From: Peredibacter starrii
GTDB lineage: Bacteria > Bdellovibrionota > Bacteriovoracia > Bacteriovoracales > Bacteriovoracaceae
NCBI RefSeq assembly: GCF_034259205.1
Contig: NZ_CP139487.1
Location: forward strand, 4,030,001 to 4,094,000
DNA: 64,000 nucleotides
Direction of reading: 5' to 3'
The first letter of the stretch is position 1; each line of letters begins with the position of its first letter. Positions 32,598 to 41,782 of this stretch are shown here, piece after piece. Under the pieces are notes generated by a model, which ran no database searches, was not told the origin of the DNA, and worked only from the letters and a program-made list of their open reading frames with translations. The position numbers and the translations under genes are program-made.

Positions 32598-34852
32598 TCT
32601 TTCTCTTCCAGTAACTCTATCAACATGTCACTCACAGTAACACCCGTAAATGCGCTACTCGCTTGGATCGTGACTATTGCACCTGTACCAGTGGCGATAG
32701 TATCAATACCCGCACGTCGGCCTAGTAAGCGTGCCTCGGCCTTAGAAGTTTTCTGACCTGCATGTAATACTTCATCTGCCGTTCCTGCAGCTCTTCTCGC
32801 TTTTGTCACGATGATATGAGGACGACCATTTACCATAATCCGCTTGGCCTCTTCGATGATGATATCTCCAAAAGGTCCCTTATACTGTCCGGCCGCTCGT
32901 TTCATGGCACTATAAAGACCGGTGACTTCATGTGGTTTAAACAGGGCGGCCGCCTCAGGTGTGAAGATGAATGTTCCTTCTTTATCACCATGGACACCGG
33001 TTTTGAGTTTATCCAAAGCGGTTTCTGCGGGCTTGGAGGCACCGTAAACACTTCCCTCGGTACTTCCCCAAATTCTCTTCGAATCTAGAATTTTATCCAC
33101 ATTATCCTGTCTTGTTACAAGAAGAAGCGGAGGATTTCGTGGTTGGATCAATTTAGAAAGTTTCAGCAGGTCTTCAGGTGACACGTGTTCTTGCTTATAA
33201 AGCTTTTCAAGGGCCTTTGTAGCAAACTCTTTATCTGCAACAGAGATACCTTTTACCATTAATTTCTCAAGAGGATTTTTGGCCTTGATCTTTTCCAAGA
33301 GTAGAAGTTCTTCCTCTTTAGAAAGACTTTTACCCGAACGAATTTTACCAACCAGAGACTTAAACTTCTCAGGAGCCATTTTTGGAAGGTGCCTAGCGAG
33401 TCTTAAACTGTTGGCTGCAACAGGTGTTAATAAGGCGGCCGAAATAAGCGCCTGATTAATACAGCGAGAGTTATTACTGTTTCTGACGAAAATCTTTTCA
33501 ACACTATCACAGCTCATTTTACCGGGAGCTGCTCCTAGTCCTTTAAAGTTCTTCACTTCCGCCTGACAGCGTTCAAACTCTTCCGCCGTATGGTAACCAC
33601 CATAACCAATGTTCGCCGCTAGCCCCGCTTTCCCTACAAGATTTTCTGCTCGCGCCACTTTCGAGGCAATACTAGCGGTTCTTGCTAAAGTGCCGGCAAG
33701 CTTCACACCATTTACCACTGCATATGGAGTCAGAGTAAGTGCGAGATTTACCGCAACATCATCTAAGACTACATCAGCTGTATTACGATTATCTTTGATA
33801 TTTTCCACGCACTGGTGAAAAGTTGCAGCGTAATTAAGTTCATTGGCCTTCGGAAACACAACATCTGGGTGTTGGTATCTTGTTTTCCCCATGATCTCCT
33901 CAAAATCATCACACTCGGTGCGTGCACCGACTAAACACCCATGAGCACGGTTAAATTGCTTGAGTTGTTTATTGATTTCTTTCTGAGAGAGCTTCAACTG
34001 TTCAGTCACTGCAGTCTGAAGTTCATTTGCCGAAGGTGTCGAACGTAAGTTGGTCACGAGATGTTTAAATTTCTCACCTTTCAACAATGGATTCAAATCT
34101 TTGATCCGCTCCATGTCTTCACGCATGAGTTTGATTTTCTCGCGGTCACGGGTCTTCAGAATCTCCTGATTCAAAGCTCGAAGAGAACCCAGGGCTTGGT
34201 CGACTTCATCAACTTTAACATTTAAATAGTGCTGTTTATTGCCGCTAGGACGACATTGAGAAAGTGACAAGCATTGCTTTTGGACCGCCATCATTCTCAA
34301 CGAATAACAATCGAAGGCGTCTTGCTGGAGAACCAGTCCGATCTGCGCTCTCGACTCCAGGAGGTTTGCCATCGCATTATGAAGAGCAAGACTCTTATAA
34401 TTAAAATCATACTGCATGTAGGATTGCGCGAGACTTCTATCAGACTTTGAATACTCGTCATCAATGAGATCATCCAAGTTTTCCGAGCATCTTTGAGTGT
34501 AGTCATACAATTGAGGAGTTTTTGGATAATGAGTTTCTAGTTGTTGATTGAGTTTCGTTTGATCTTGTTTAATGGAATAAGTAGAGGCCGAGTTACAAGC
34601 GGTTCTGGGATTCTTCATCGAACCATCAGAAACAATCGCATTGATTGTACCAACTGTTCCTTTGCGATACATGTCCTTTAAACTCTCTTTCAAAACTTCC
34701 GGACACTCTTGTTGAAGTTTTTCAGAACACTCATTAGCATTCGGCCCAACTGAATTAAAATTTTTGAGAGATTTTAAAATAACAGCATCCGAGCCAAAGG
34801 CAGCGGAAGAAATGAAACAAGCCACGATGAGTAAGTAAAATTTGTTAACCAT
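32594..34852 (-). CDS. Large secreted protein, possible toxin-like C-terminal domain
   Basis: 752 aa; signal peptide cleaved after SAAFG. Residues ~30-370 are mostly helical and Cys-containing (SEKLQQECPE, CLSLSQC, CLVGARTECDD). A hydrophobic stretch (~365-420, VNLALTLTPYAVVNGVKLAG) could pass or insert into a membrane. The last ~180 residues (VTRQDNVDKILDSKRIWGS, VYGASKP, GTFIFTP) resemble the entry of ADP-ribosyltransferase-like polymorphic toxin domains, a loose likeness. No immunity gene is evident beside it. Convergent with the MOSC gene by a 4-bp overlap. A prey- or surface-directed effector is possible. Confidence 0.6.
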   Translation of the reverse strand: MVNKFYLLIVACFISSAAFGSDAVILKSLKNFNSVGPNANECSEKLQQECPEVLKESLKDMYRKGTVGTINAIVSDGSMKNPRTACNSASTYSIKQDQTKLNQQLETHYPKTPQLYDYTQRCSENLDDLIDDEYSKSDRSLAQSYMQYDFNYKSLALHNAMANLLESRAQIGLVLQQDAFDCYSLRMMAVQKQCLSLSQCRPSGNKQHYLNVKVDEVDQALGSLRALNQEILKTRDREKIKLMREDMERIKDLNPLLKGEKFKHLVTNLRSTPSANELQTAVTEQLKLSQKEINKQLKQFNRAHGCLVGARTECDDFEEIMGKTRYQHPDVVFPKANELNYAATFHQCVENIKDNRNTADVVLDDVAVNLALTLTPYAVVNGVKLAGTLARTASIASKVARAENLVGKAGLAANIGYGGYHTAEEFERCQAEVKNFKGLGAAPGKMSCDSVEKIFVRNSNNSRCINQALISAALLTPVAANSLRLARHLPKMAPEKFKSLVGKIRSGKSLSKEEELLLLEKIKAKNPLEKLMVKGISVADKEFATKALEKLYKQEHVSPEDLLKLSKLIQPRNPPLLLVTRQDNVDKILDSKRIWGSTEGSVYGASKPAETALDKLKTGVHGDKEGTFIFTPEAAALFKPHEVTGLYSAMKRAAGQYKGPFGDIIIEEAKRIMVNGRPHIIVTKARRAAGTADEVLHAGQKTSKAEARLLGRRAGIDTIATGTGAIVTIQASSAFTGVTVSDMLIELLEEKD

Positions 34853-35010
34853 TGCCTATTACTTGTCGTCGTAACTCAGGCATGACTTTAATTTTAGTTA
34901 CTTAGAGTTTTGCAAAAGCATAATTTCAAGTGATTACACTTCTCGTCTAACGCCTGGCCCATCGAAGCTTGGAGCACCTTTATGATATCCATAAACTCCC
35001 GGAGGTACTC

Positions 35011-36051
35011 ATGAAGATGTTCACTCTGTCGCTATTTGCTTTCACACTTTCCCTACAGTCTTCCCTCGCTTGCACGCGCGCGGTTTATTTCGGAGCCAAT
35101 AAAGACATCATCACCGCAAGAACCATGGATTGGAAGGCCGACATCCAAACAAACTTGTGGATATTTCCACAAGGCATGAAACGAAATGGCGTTGCTGGAC
35201 CAAACTCCGTTGAATGGACTTCAAAATATGGGAGCGTGATCGCCTCTGGTTATGAGGTAGGTACCACCGATGGCATGAATGAAAAAGGATTGGTAGCTAA
35301 CATTCTATGGTTGGTGGAATCGGAATATCCAAAATTTGAAAAATCCAGACCTGCCATGGCCGTTTCTATTTGGGGGCAATATGTGCTGGATAACTTCTCG
35401 ACAGTCAAAGAAGCAGTTAAAGCTTTAAAGAGCGAGCCATTTATCGTTGTGACAGATAATGTTCCCGGAGAGAACAGACTTGCAACTGTTCATTTATCGC
35501 TTTCCGATGCCAGTGGTGACAGTGCCATCTTTGAATATGTCAAAGGCAAACTGGTCATTCATCACGACCGAAAATATCAAGTCATGACTAATTCACCTAT
35601 CTTTGAAAAGCAACTTGCACTCGAGGAATATTGGAAGGAAATCGGGGGAACCACTATGCTCCCTGGAACCAATCGCTCGGCCGATCGATTCGCACGTGCC
35701 TCGTTCTACATTAATTCCATTCCAAAATCGAAAGATCCGGTTGTGGCACTCGCGAGTGTCTTTAGTGTAATTCGAAATGTATCGGTTCCCTATGGAATTA
35801 CCACGCCTGATCAACCCAATATCTCCTCCACCCGCTGGAGATCAGTCGCAGATCATTCACGTCTGATGTATTTTTTTGAATCGGCGCTTACGCCAAATAC
35901 ATTTTGGGTCAATTTGAAAGAAGTGGATTTTTCCAGCAAAACAGGAAAAGTCATGAAGCTTGACCTGGGTAAAGATCAAAGGAATGTCTACTCAGGAAAC
36001 GCGGTTAAAGACTTTAAAATCTCTGAGCCTTTTAAGTTTTTAGGGCTCTAG
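35011..36051 (+). CDS. Choloylglycine hydrolase/penicillin V acylase-family Ntn hydrolase
   Basis: 346 aa from the ATG at 35011, which follows SD GGAGG by 5 nt (the longer frame lacks an SD). The signal peptide ends SSLA and the next residue is Cys21 in CTRAVYFG, the N-terminal nucleophile of this Ntn-hydrolase family. ARTMDWK and later DGMNEKGLVANILWL, NRSADRFARASF fit the family. It is exported, so amide hydrolysis of acylated compounds in the periplasm (for example quorum signals, bile-salt-like or beta-lactam amides) is possible; the substrate is unknown. Its end overlaps the convergent kinase gene by 12 bp. Confidence 0.88.
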   Translation: MKMFTLSLFAFTLSLQSSLACTRAVYFGANKDIITARTMDWKADIQTNLWIFPQGMKRNGVAGPNSVEWTSKYGSVIASGYEVGTTDGMNEKGLVANILWLVESEYPKFEKSRPAMAVSIWGQYVLDNFSTVKEAVKALKSEPFIVVTDNVPGENRLATVHLSLSDASGDSAIFEYVKGKLVIHHDRKYQVMTNSPIFEKQLALEEYWKEIGGTTMLPGTNRSADRFARASFYINSIPKSKDPVVALASVFSVIRNVSVPYGITTPDQPNISSTRWRSVADHSRLMYFFESALTPNTFWVNLKEVDFSSKTGKVMKLDLGKDQRNVYSGNAVKDFKISEPFKFLGL

Positions 36052-37671
36052 ATGATTTAGAGGAATTTTGACCTTAAAAAGTGTGCCCCACTCCTTAGAG
36101 CTTTCAGCATTTATCGTTCCACCATGCGCCTCAATGATCTGACGAGTAATATAAAGGCCAAGTCCAAGTCCCCCAACAGTGTCTTCAGCATGAAGTCTTT
36201 CAAAACGTTCGAACACTCTTTCAAGATCTTTTGGAGGAATCCCCAGGCCTCGATCATGGAATGTGAAATGAGCACATCCGTTTTCTTCATAAATCTCGAT
36301 ACGAACAGGTTTCCTCTCACCATACTTAAGCGCATTCGTAAGAAGATTCGTAAACACTTGCTCGATACGCAGACGATCAAAATTTCCCCAAATTGGATCC
36401 TTCACTGTTAGGGTCACATCTGTCTCGGAATTCCTGATTTCTAATCTATAGCGATCAAGTAGTTCGGAAGCCATTTCTTTCAAATCGAATTTTTCAATAT
36501 TGAGATTCAACTTCCCCATATTGATGCGCGAAACGTCTAAGAGATTATCGATTAAGCTTGATAGACGAGAAATAGAGGTATCACAGCCGCTGATAATTTT
36601 CTCTAAACTCTTTTCGCTCATGGAGTGAAGAGTTTTATGGTGAATGCTCTTTAACAGGCGTTGTACCTGCAGTTTCAATGGAGTCAGCGGAGTTCTTAAT
36701 TCATGGGAGGCGATGCTTAAAAATTCATCTCTCACCTGAATGGCCTCTTGAAGCTTAATGTTCGTACTCATTAATTGATTTGTACGTTCATCAATTCGCT
36801 TCTCGAGATTTGCATAAGACATTCTGAGGAGATCATCAGTGCGCTTTCTTTCCGTCATATCGCGGGTCACTTGTGAAAAGGCAATAATGCTTCCATCGTT
36901 GTCTCTAATAGCAGTGATGATAACACTGGCCCAAAATCTTGTTCCGTCTTTACGAACTTGCCAGCCATCATCTTCAAAACGACCAGTTTCAATCGCTTCG
37001 TTTAATCCGTATTCACATTTTCCCATCTGTATATCGGTCTCGGGATAGAACACAGAGAAATGCTTCCCAATGATTTCTTTGGTCTCATATCCTTTAATTC
37101 GACGTGCACCTTCATTCCAGGTAGCAATCGTGCCATCACAATTTAGAGTGATCATGGCATAGTCTTTTACGGACTCAAACATCTTGCGAGCACGCTCTTC
37201 ACTTAGCTTTAATTTTTCTTCCGCATTTTTTCTTTCAGTTAAGTCGCGTGTAACTTTGGCAAATCCTACTAAGGCACCGGTCTTATCTCTTAAAGCGGTA
37301 ATTACAATGTTCGACCAGAATCTCGTTCCGTCTTTTCTTACGCGCCAACCTTCTTCTTCATACTTTCCGATTTTTTCGGCGATCTCTAATTCAAATTGTG
37401 GATGACGACGGATCTTGTCTTCACTCGTATAGAAGATAGAGAAGTGTTTCCCGATAATCTCATCGGCCTGATAGCCCTTGATTCTTTCAGCACCGATGTT
37501 CCAGCTTTCAATAAAGCCTTTTTTATCGATGAGAAATATTCCGTAATCTCTTACTGATTCTACTAGCAGACGAAACTTTTCTTCTTCCGCAGTCGCCACT
37601 AAAGGAGAGATAGGAGTATGAACTGATTCACTTGATTCAAAAGGCGAGGTGTTCAGAATTTTGTTGCTCAT
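36040..37671 (-). CDS. Sensor histidine kinase with two PAS domains
   Basis: About 543 aa. Two PAS/PAC units in tandem (residues ~25-150 and ~160-280) are alike (GYQADEIIGKHFSIFY and GYETKEIIGKHFSVFY), then a coiled stretch, HisKA with SHELRTPLTPLK (phospho-His), and HATPase boxes NALKYGE, DRGLGIP and GLGLGLY. No transmembrane segment, so a cytoplasmic sensor. The PAS duplication is close. The start is uncertain: no SD. The ATG at 37671 sits next to a 14-bp palindrome. No response regulator gene is adjacent. Confidence 0.9.
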   Translation of the reverse strand: MSNKILNTSPFESSESVHTPISPLVATAEEEKFRLLVESVRDYGIFLIDKKGFIESWNIGAERIKGYQADEIIGKHFSIFYTSEDKIRRHPQFELEIAEKIGKYEEEGWRVRKDGTRFWSNIVITALRDKTGALVGFAKVTRDLTERKNAEEKLKLSEERARKMFESVKDYAMITLNCDGTIATWNEGARRIKGYETKEIIGKHFSVFYPETDIQMGKCEYGLNEAIETGRFEDDGWQVRKDGTRFWASVIITAIRDNDGSIIAFSQVTRDMTERKRTDDLLRMSYANLEKRIDERTNQLMSTNIKLQEAIQVRDEFLSIASHELRTPLTPLKLQVQRLLKSIHHKTLHSMSEKSLEKIISGCDTSISRLSSLIDNLLDVSRINMGKLNLNIEKFDLKEMASELLDRYRLEIRNSETDVTLTVKDPIWGNFDRLRIEQVFTNLLTNALKYGERKPVRIEIYEENGCAHFTFHDRGLGIPPKDLERVFERFERLHAEDTVGGLGLGLYITRQIIEAHGGTINAESSKEWGTLFKVKIPLNHLEP

Positions 37672-37673
37672 TA

Positions 37674-37687
37674 GTGTCATTTGACAC
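37674..37687. promoter_or_regulatory. 14-bp palindrome at the histidine kinase start
   Basis: GTGTCA-TT-TGACAC is a perfect inverted repeat directly before the kinase start codon, suggesting an operator or autoregulatory site. Confidence 0.45.
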
Positions 37688-37875
37688 ATTAAAAAGTGAC
37701 GGTCAATGTTACTAAAACTGACATTGCGAGAATTAGAATCTTCTTAATTTTTTCCTTAATTTAACCTTTATTTCCCTCTGAAAACTTGCATAACACATTT
37801 CTAAAAAAAATCTAAATCTAAAGAAAAACTAAAGGCAGACGCAAAGACTCATGGACTTTCAATTTCCTATTTCCA

Positions 37876-37881
37876 TATAAT
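37876..37881 (+). promoter_or_regulatory. Consensus -10 box 6 nt before the ATG
   Basis: TATAAT, then 6 nt (GCGGCC), then ATG at 37888. No SD is possible. Leaderless transcript predicted. Confidence 0.6.
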
Positions 37882-37887
37882 GCGGCC

Positions 37888-38337
37888 ATGAAAAATCTCA
37901 TCTTATTTTTGCTATTTTTTTTAAGCTTTTCCTCTTTTGCTCAAACCGTAAAATTCAAAAAACTTAGCTGCCGTTCTTTCGATCAGAAGGCACTGATTGA
38001 AGTCATTTTTCCAAAGCTCATTGATCCCATGAATCCATTCATTGGCTTCCCAGAAATATGGGTGCAAGTAACGATTCAAAAAGATGGAATGGATTGGATC
38101 TATAAGCGCGATAAAGTTCTTATCATCCCTGAGTTTTATCCACCTGGAGTAGAAATGAAGGGGCAGTCATCTGATTCTCTTTACATCAAACTTCACCCGG
38201 AAATTCATTTGAATAAATATACAGGCTCTTATTATGGGCAATTATTTGTAAATGATCATGAGAGTGATCGTCGTGCCTATTTTCGTTATATGGACACTGA
38301 TATGGGCCCGGGTTTAACTTGCACAGATAGTTTATAA
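37888..38337 (+). CDS. Secreted protein of unknown function
   Basis: 149 aa; signal peptide cleaved after SSFA, mature part mostly beta-strand with two Cys (KLSC, LTCTDS). I recognise no family. Its start lies 6 nt after a consensus -10 box, the clearest leaderless arrangement in the window. Confidence 0.75.
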   Translation: MKNLILFLLFFLSFSSFAQTVKFKKLSCRSFDQKALIEVIFPKLIDPMNPFIGFPEIWVQVTIQKDGMDWIYKRDKVLIIPEFYPPGVEMKGQSSDSLYIKLHPEIHLNKYTGSYYGQLFVNDHESDRRAYFRYMDTDMGPGLTCTDSL

Positions 38338-38621
38338 TTTTTTATTTTCATGTATAAAAAACTTTAAGAACGAAAGGGTCAGAATTGTATATTCGGTGAT
38401 GAATGTACGACTCTGAACTTTCGGAGTTTCTTTCTCCTTATCCATCCAGATTCTACACATTTGACTCTCCCTTATTCTCTCCACAAAAACGTTAAGAAAA
38501 TGTGGAATTCGATTTTGGGCACCACTTGCCTCTCTTAAGAAGCAAAATACTCTCCGGCAACATCCTTCCTATCCAAACATTAGCATCCAATGACGGACGC
38601 TTTTTACACCAAGGAAGGAAC
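38338..38621. other. Intergenic region without recognised gene
   Basis: About 284 bp between the secreted protein gene and the lipoprotein zincin gene. It contains no conserved ORF, tRNA or clear promoter that I can defend. Short inverted T/A-rich runs only. Confidence 0.5.
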
Positions 38622-39320
38622 ATGAATAAATTTTTGATTCTCATGTTGATGACGTCTCTACTAAGCGTCTCATGTAACAAATCGGGTGACGGCGGAAGCT
38701 CAAGCGACGAAACTCAAACTGCTCCTGTTACCGGCGATGACAGTACCGGAACAGACACAAGCGGTGGAGATGATACGACCTCTACTCCAGCACCAACACC
38801 TACTCCCAATGTCCCGGCACAGGCCCTGACATTTAGTACAAACGTCGAATTATTGAACTTCAACACTGATCAAGCGGCCAAATACAACGAGGCCATTGAA
38901 CTTGTGAAACTCGTTGTGGGGACAGAAGAGTTCAGGAACAAAGTTTTAAACCATACTTATAATGGGATAAAACAGTTTGCGGATAATGGAGGCAAAACAA
39001 ATGCTCAAATTTACCAATCAATTCTAGATGCCGCCGAAAAGCTCTACCCTGCCAAGAACAACCGTATGGATCTCGAAGTTGAGCTTTACTACGCTAACAA
39101 TACAGTGGTCGGTTATACCAACGGTTCAACAACTCAGATTTGGGTAAATACAAAGTTCTTCAACAATTACAAAGTAAACTCTGTGGCCGGTAACTTGTTC
39201 CATGAGTGGTTACACAAATTAGGCTACGGTCACGACTCAGCGGCGACAGCGAAAAGACCTTACTCAGTTCCATACGCAATTGGCTACATCATGGCCGATA
39301 TCGCTCAGGACTTCATGTAA
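38622..39320 (+). CDS. Lipoprotein zincin-like metalloprotease
   Basis: 232 aa; lipobox SVS|C followed by a Gly/Ser/Thr-rich linker with Pro repeats (PAPTPTPN). The C-terminal domain has HEWLHKLGYGHD, a met-zincin zinc site (HExxHxxGxxH). A membrane-tethered peptidase is likely. SD AAGGAAGGA decides the start at 38622; the upstream frame lacks one. The zinc motif is close to that of the secreted zincin at 13862. Confidence 0.78.
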   Translation: MNKFLILMLMTSLLSVSCNKSGDGGSSSDETQTAPVTGDDSTGTDTSGGDDTTSTPAPTPTPNVPAQALTFSTNVELLNFNTDQAAKYNEAIELVKLVVGTEEFRNKVLNHTYNGIKQFADNGGKTNAQIYQSILDAAEKLYPAKNNRMDLEVELYYANNTVVGYTNGSTTQIWVNTKFFNNYKVNSVAGNLFHEWLHKLGYGHDSAATAKRPYSVPYAIGYIMADIAQDFM

Positions 39321-39341
39321 TCAAACTTTAAGGAGAACAGT

Positions 39342-39599
39342 ATGAAACATATTTTAATGAGTTTAGCTTTAGTATTTTCTGTATCAGCTTTTGCAGACAT
39401 TGATGAAGGAAGTGCCGTTAATATTCAACCCAAAGCGGAGAGAGTTGAGGCATCACGAACCTGCTTCAATGAACTTCAGAAATTAGGTTGTGGTCACCCC
39501 AAAGATGATGCTGATCACTTCAGAACCTGCATGAGTGAAGTTTATACGAGTCTGGATTCTGGATGCCAAACAATCATGAAAAGACTCTACGGTAAATAA
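39342..39599 (+). CDS. Small secreted Cys-containing protein
   Basis: 85 aa; signal peptide cleaved after VSAFA; four Cys (TCFNEL, GCGHP, TCMSEV, GCQTI) in a helical pattern. SD AAGGAG lies 7-8 nt before the ATG. It follows the zincin gene by 21 bp and may be co-transcribed with it. An inhibitor or pro-region role is possible but not shown. Confidence 0.7.
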   Translation: MKHILMSLALVFSVSAFADIDEGSAVNIQPKAERVEASRTCFNELQKLGCGHPKDDADHFRTCMSEVYTSLDSGCQTIMKRLYGK

Positions 39600-39608
39600 A
39601 AGGAATAA

Positions 39609-39630
39609 AGTGGGGACGAATGTCCCCACT
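39609..39630 (+). terminator. Terminator-like hairpin
   Basis: AGTGGGGAC (39609-39617), loop GAAT, GTCCCCACT (39622-39630), followed by an A/T-rich tract, between two convergent genes. Confidence 0.7.
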
Positions 39631-39632
39631 AT

Positions 39633-40124
39633 TTAATGTGAAGTTTGACCGTCAAAGAGTGATAGATATTTTCCATAGCCCATCTTTTGCATGTCCTCGA
39701 GAGGAATGAATTTCAAGGCAGCAGAGTTAATACAAAATCTTTTTCCACCCTTATCTTTCGGGCCATCATCAAAGACGTGTCCTAAGTGACTGTCACTGGT
39801 TTTACTTCTCACCTCAGTTCGTTCACCTAAAAGACTGAGATCAAGTTTTGTCTCAACAATCTTGTCATTAATCGTTTTGGTAAAGCTCGGCCAGCCTGTG
39901 CCAGAATCATATTTGTCCAAAGAGCAAAACAGTGCCTCACCGGTCAATCGATCTACATAAATTCCAGGTCGCTTGTTGTCCCAATATTCATTTTTAAATG
40001 GTGGCTCAGTCGCAGAATCTTTCATGACGGCCCGCTGTTCTTTCGTCAGCGGTTGAGCTTTCCATTGTGCATGAACACCAGGGGCGCTTATCAGACTGAA
40101 AAGTAATAGTAAGGTTTTATTCAT
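39633..40124 (-). CDS. msrB: Exported methionine-R-sulfoxide reductase MsrB
   Basis: 163 aa; signal peptide cleaved after GVHA. Conserved MsrB core: [22 protein letters not shown] and the catalytic Cys131 in [10 protein letters not shown] second Cys67 (LFCSLD) can act as the resolving residue. The zinc-binding CxxC pairs of other MsrB proteins are absent. It repairs oxidised methionine in envelope proteins. SD GGGAGGTG. Divergent from an OsmC peroxidase gene, a sensible pairing against oxidative stress. Confidence 0.93.
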   Translation of the reverse strand: MNKTLLLLFSLISAPGVHAQWKAQPLTKEQRAVMKDSATEPPFKNEYWDNKRPGIYVDRLTGEALFCSLDKYDSGTGWPSFTKTINDKIVETKLDLSLLGERTEVRSKTSDSHLGHVFDDGPKDKGGKRFCINSAALKFIPLEDMQKMGYGKYLSLFDGQTSH

Positions 40125-40196
40125 AATTCACCTCCCATTCATTATAACCGAGTGGCACCTTGTTTGCTCCTAATTTTGATACTCAAAGGAGGCCTT

Positions 40197-40646
40197 ATGA
40201 AAAGAACGGCAAGCGCTCAATGGCGCGGAAATCTTAAGCAAGGAAAAGGATCAATTAATACAGAAAGCGGGGCAATTTCTAATCTTGCTTATTCTTTCTC
40301 AAAACGTTTTGGAGAAGAGCGAGGGACTAATCCGGAAGAATTAATCGGGGCCGCCCACTCAAGTTGTTTTGCCATGGCCGTATCAGCGGAACTTGCTCAA
40401 CGTAATCTTCAAGCCGAATTAATCGACGTGCGGGCCACAGTTTCATTAGAAAACGTTTCTGGTGCCTGGTCTATACCTGCAGTCCATCTAGATGTTTCGA
40501 TTGAAGCAGCGAATGCTAGTCGTGCGCAAATTGAAGAAGCGGCCAATTCGGCAAAGGCCAACTGTCCCGTTTCAAAACTCTTGAAAGCGGCCGAGATCAC
40601 CATGAACCTGAATCTTGGTTCACAAGATGCGGCGACTTTTTCGTAG
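40197..40646 (+). CDS. osmC: OsmC-family peroxiredoxin
   Basis: 149 aa from the ATG at 40197, which follows SD AAAGGAGG (the longer frame does not). Catalytic Cys pair C57 (AHSSCFAM) and C123 (ANCPVSK), with the N-terminal AQWRGNL typical of OsmC. It reduces organic hydroperoxides in the cytoplasm using lipoyl or thiol donors. Confidence 0.92.
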   Translation: MKRTASAQWRGNLKQGKGSINTESGAISNLAYSFSKRFGEERGTNPEELIGAAHSSCFAMAVSAELAQRNLQAELIDVRATVSLENVSGAWSIPAVHLDVSIEAANASRAQIEEAANSAKANCPVSKLLKAAEITMNLNLGSQDAATFS

Positions 40647-40843
40647 GACACTACTGATGCAAAATTTCTACAAGGATTTCCGTGAAAGAAAAATAAGTGG
40701 CAATCCCAAGGATTACAGTAAAAAAACATCTGAGAGGGGTGACTTTAACTGGGCTGCGTTTGCGTTTCATGGGTGATCTTATCGTAGAAACACTTGGCAC
40801 TTTTTAATAAAATTTTGGATTTTTTTCAAATTCCAATTGGAAT

Positions 40844-40863
40844 GGTCCCGCTTTTGCGGGACC
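40844..40863 (-). terminator. Hairpin after the outer-membrane protein gene
   Basis: GGTCCCGC-TTTT-GCGGGACC perfect stem 14 bp after the stop of the minus-strand gene at 40877. The T-tract is weak. Confidence 0.55.
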
Positions 40864-40876
40864 AACAATGAATGAA

Positions 40877-41623
40877 TTAAAAGAATTTAGTCATCGAAAT
40901 AGTTAGAGATTCATCATTTGCCTTCGCATACTGTCCGTCCTCGGATGGAGTTCCAGTAGCATAGCTAATCGTTTTTCTGTTAGTGTTCGTGTAGAGAAAC
41001 TCATAAACAAATCCACCAGTTTCTTTGAACTGTAGGCCTACGTAATAGTCCCAATAACTCGTAAAGCCCACCCCACTCCAGGTGCCACTGGCATTTTGAG
41101 TTCTTTTGGTTTTACTTTGTTCGTTTCTGCCGAAACCTCCAATCAAACTGTATTTGCTATCGATGTCATAAAAGCCAGATAGGCGAAGATAATGTGAAAC
41201 AGAGTTATAGCCAAACCAGTTGGGCAGATAATTATATTCAAAGGCAAGGTTTTTATAACCAAAGCTTGTTGAGTATTCGAAAGCAGAAATTTGTGATCGA
41301 TCAATAAACTCGTAACGATTTATGTAAAAATTGGCGGCAATCTCACCCAACGCTTTTTTATAGCCAATAGTAAGATCCATCTCTCTAGTGCTATCGCCTT
41401 CATATAGTGTAGGTTCAGCGAATTTTAAGTTAGATCCAAAAATATTTCCCCAAACACCTGACGAATGTTCGTAATTCGCCGAGGCCTGGATTGCTGGATT
41501 GTTCTCAGTGAAAGAGATCCCTCGCCAAATGTAGTTTGAGGCAAATTTCGCATACCCTGTAATGCCTGCACTAAATGCAGATGTACTCATTAGTAAAAAC
41601 GAACCCGCTAACCAACGCATCAT
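40877..41623 (-). CDS. TIGR02001-like outer-membrane protein
   Basis: 248 aa; signal peptide cleaved near SAFSA. SNYIWRGISFTENNPAIQASANYEHSSGVWGN matches the TIGR02001/Gcw_chp exported protein family. Alternating strands end in a terminal Phe (MTKFF), so a beta-barrel porin-like role is likely. SD AAAGGATG. Confidence 0.82.
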   Translation of the reverse strand: MMRWLAGSFLLMSTSAFSAGITGYAKFASNYIWRGISFTENNPAIQASANYEHSSGVWGNIFGSNLKFAEPTLYEGDSTREMDLTIGYKKALGEIAANFYINRYEFIDRSQISAFEYSTSFGYKNLAFEYNYLPNWFGYNSVSHYLRLSGFYDIDSKYSLIGGFGRNEQSKTKRTQNASGTWSGVGFTSYWDYYVGLQFKETGGFVYEFLYTNTNRKTISYATGTPSEDGQYAKANDESLTISMTKFF

Positions 41624-41782
41624 TTAAAACCATCCTTTAAAGTTTTTTTAATGATGTTATGGCAAGCCTGGGTGAATTTACGTACGGAAAATTCTGCCTG
41701 CAATTGAAAATACCTAACACCCCTCTGAAGATTATTAATAAAAATTTTAAATGATATCACCGACTTTTTTACTGGAGAATAT

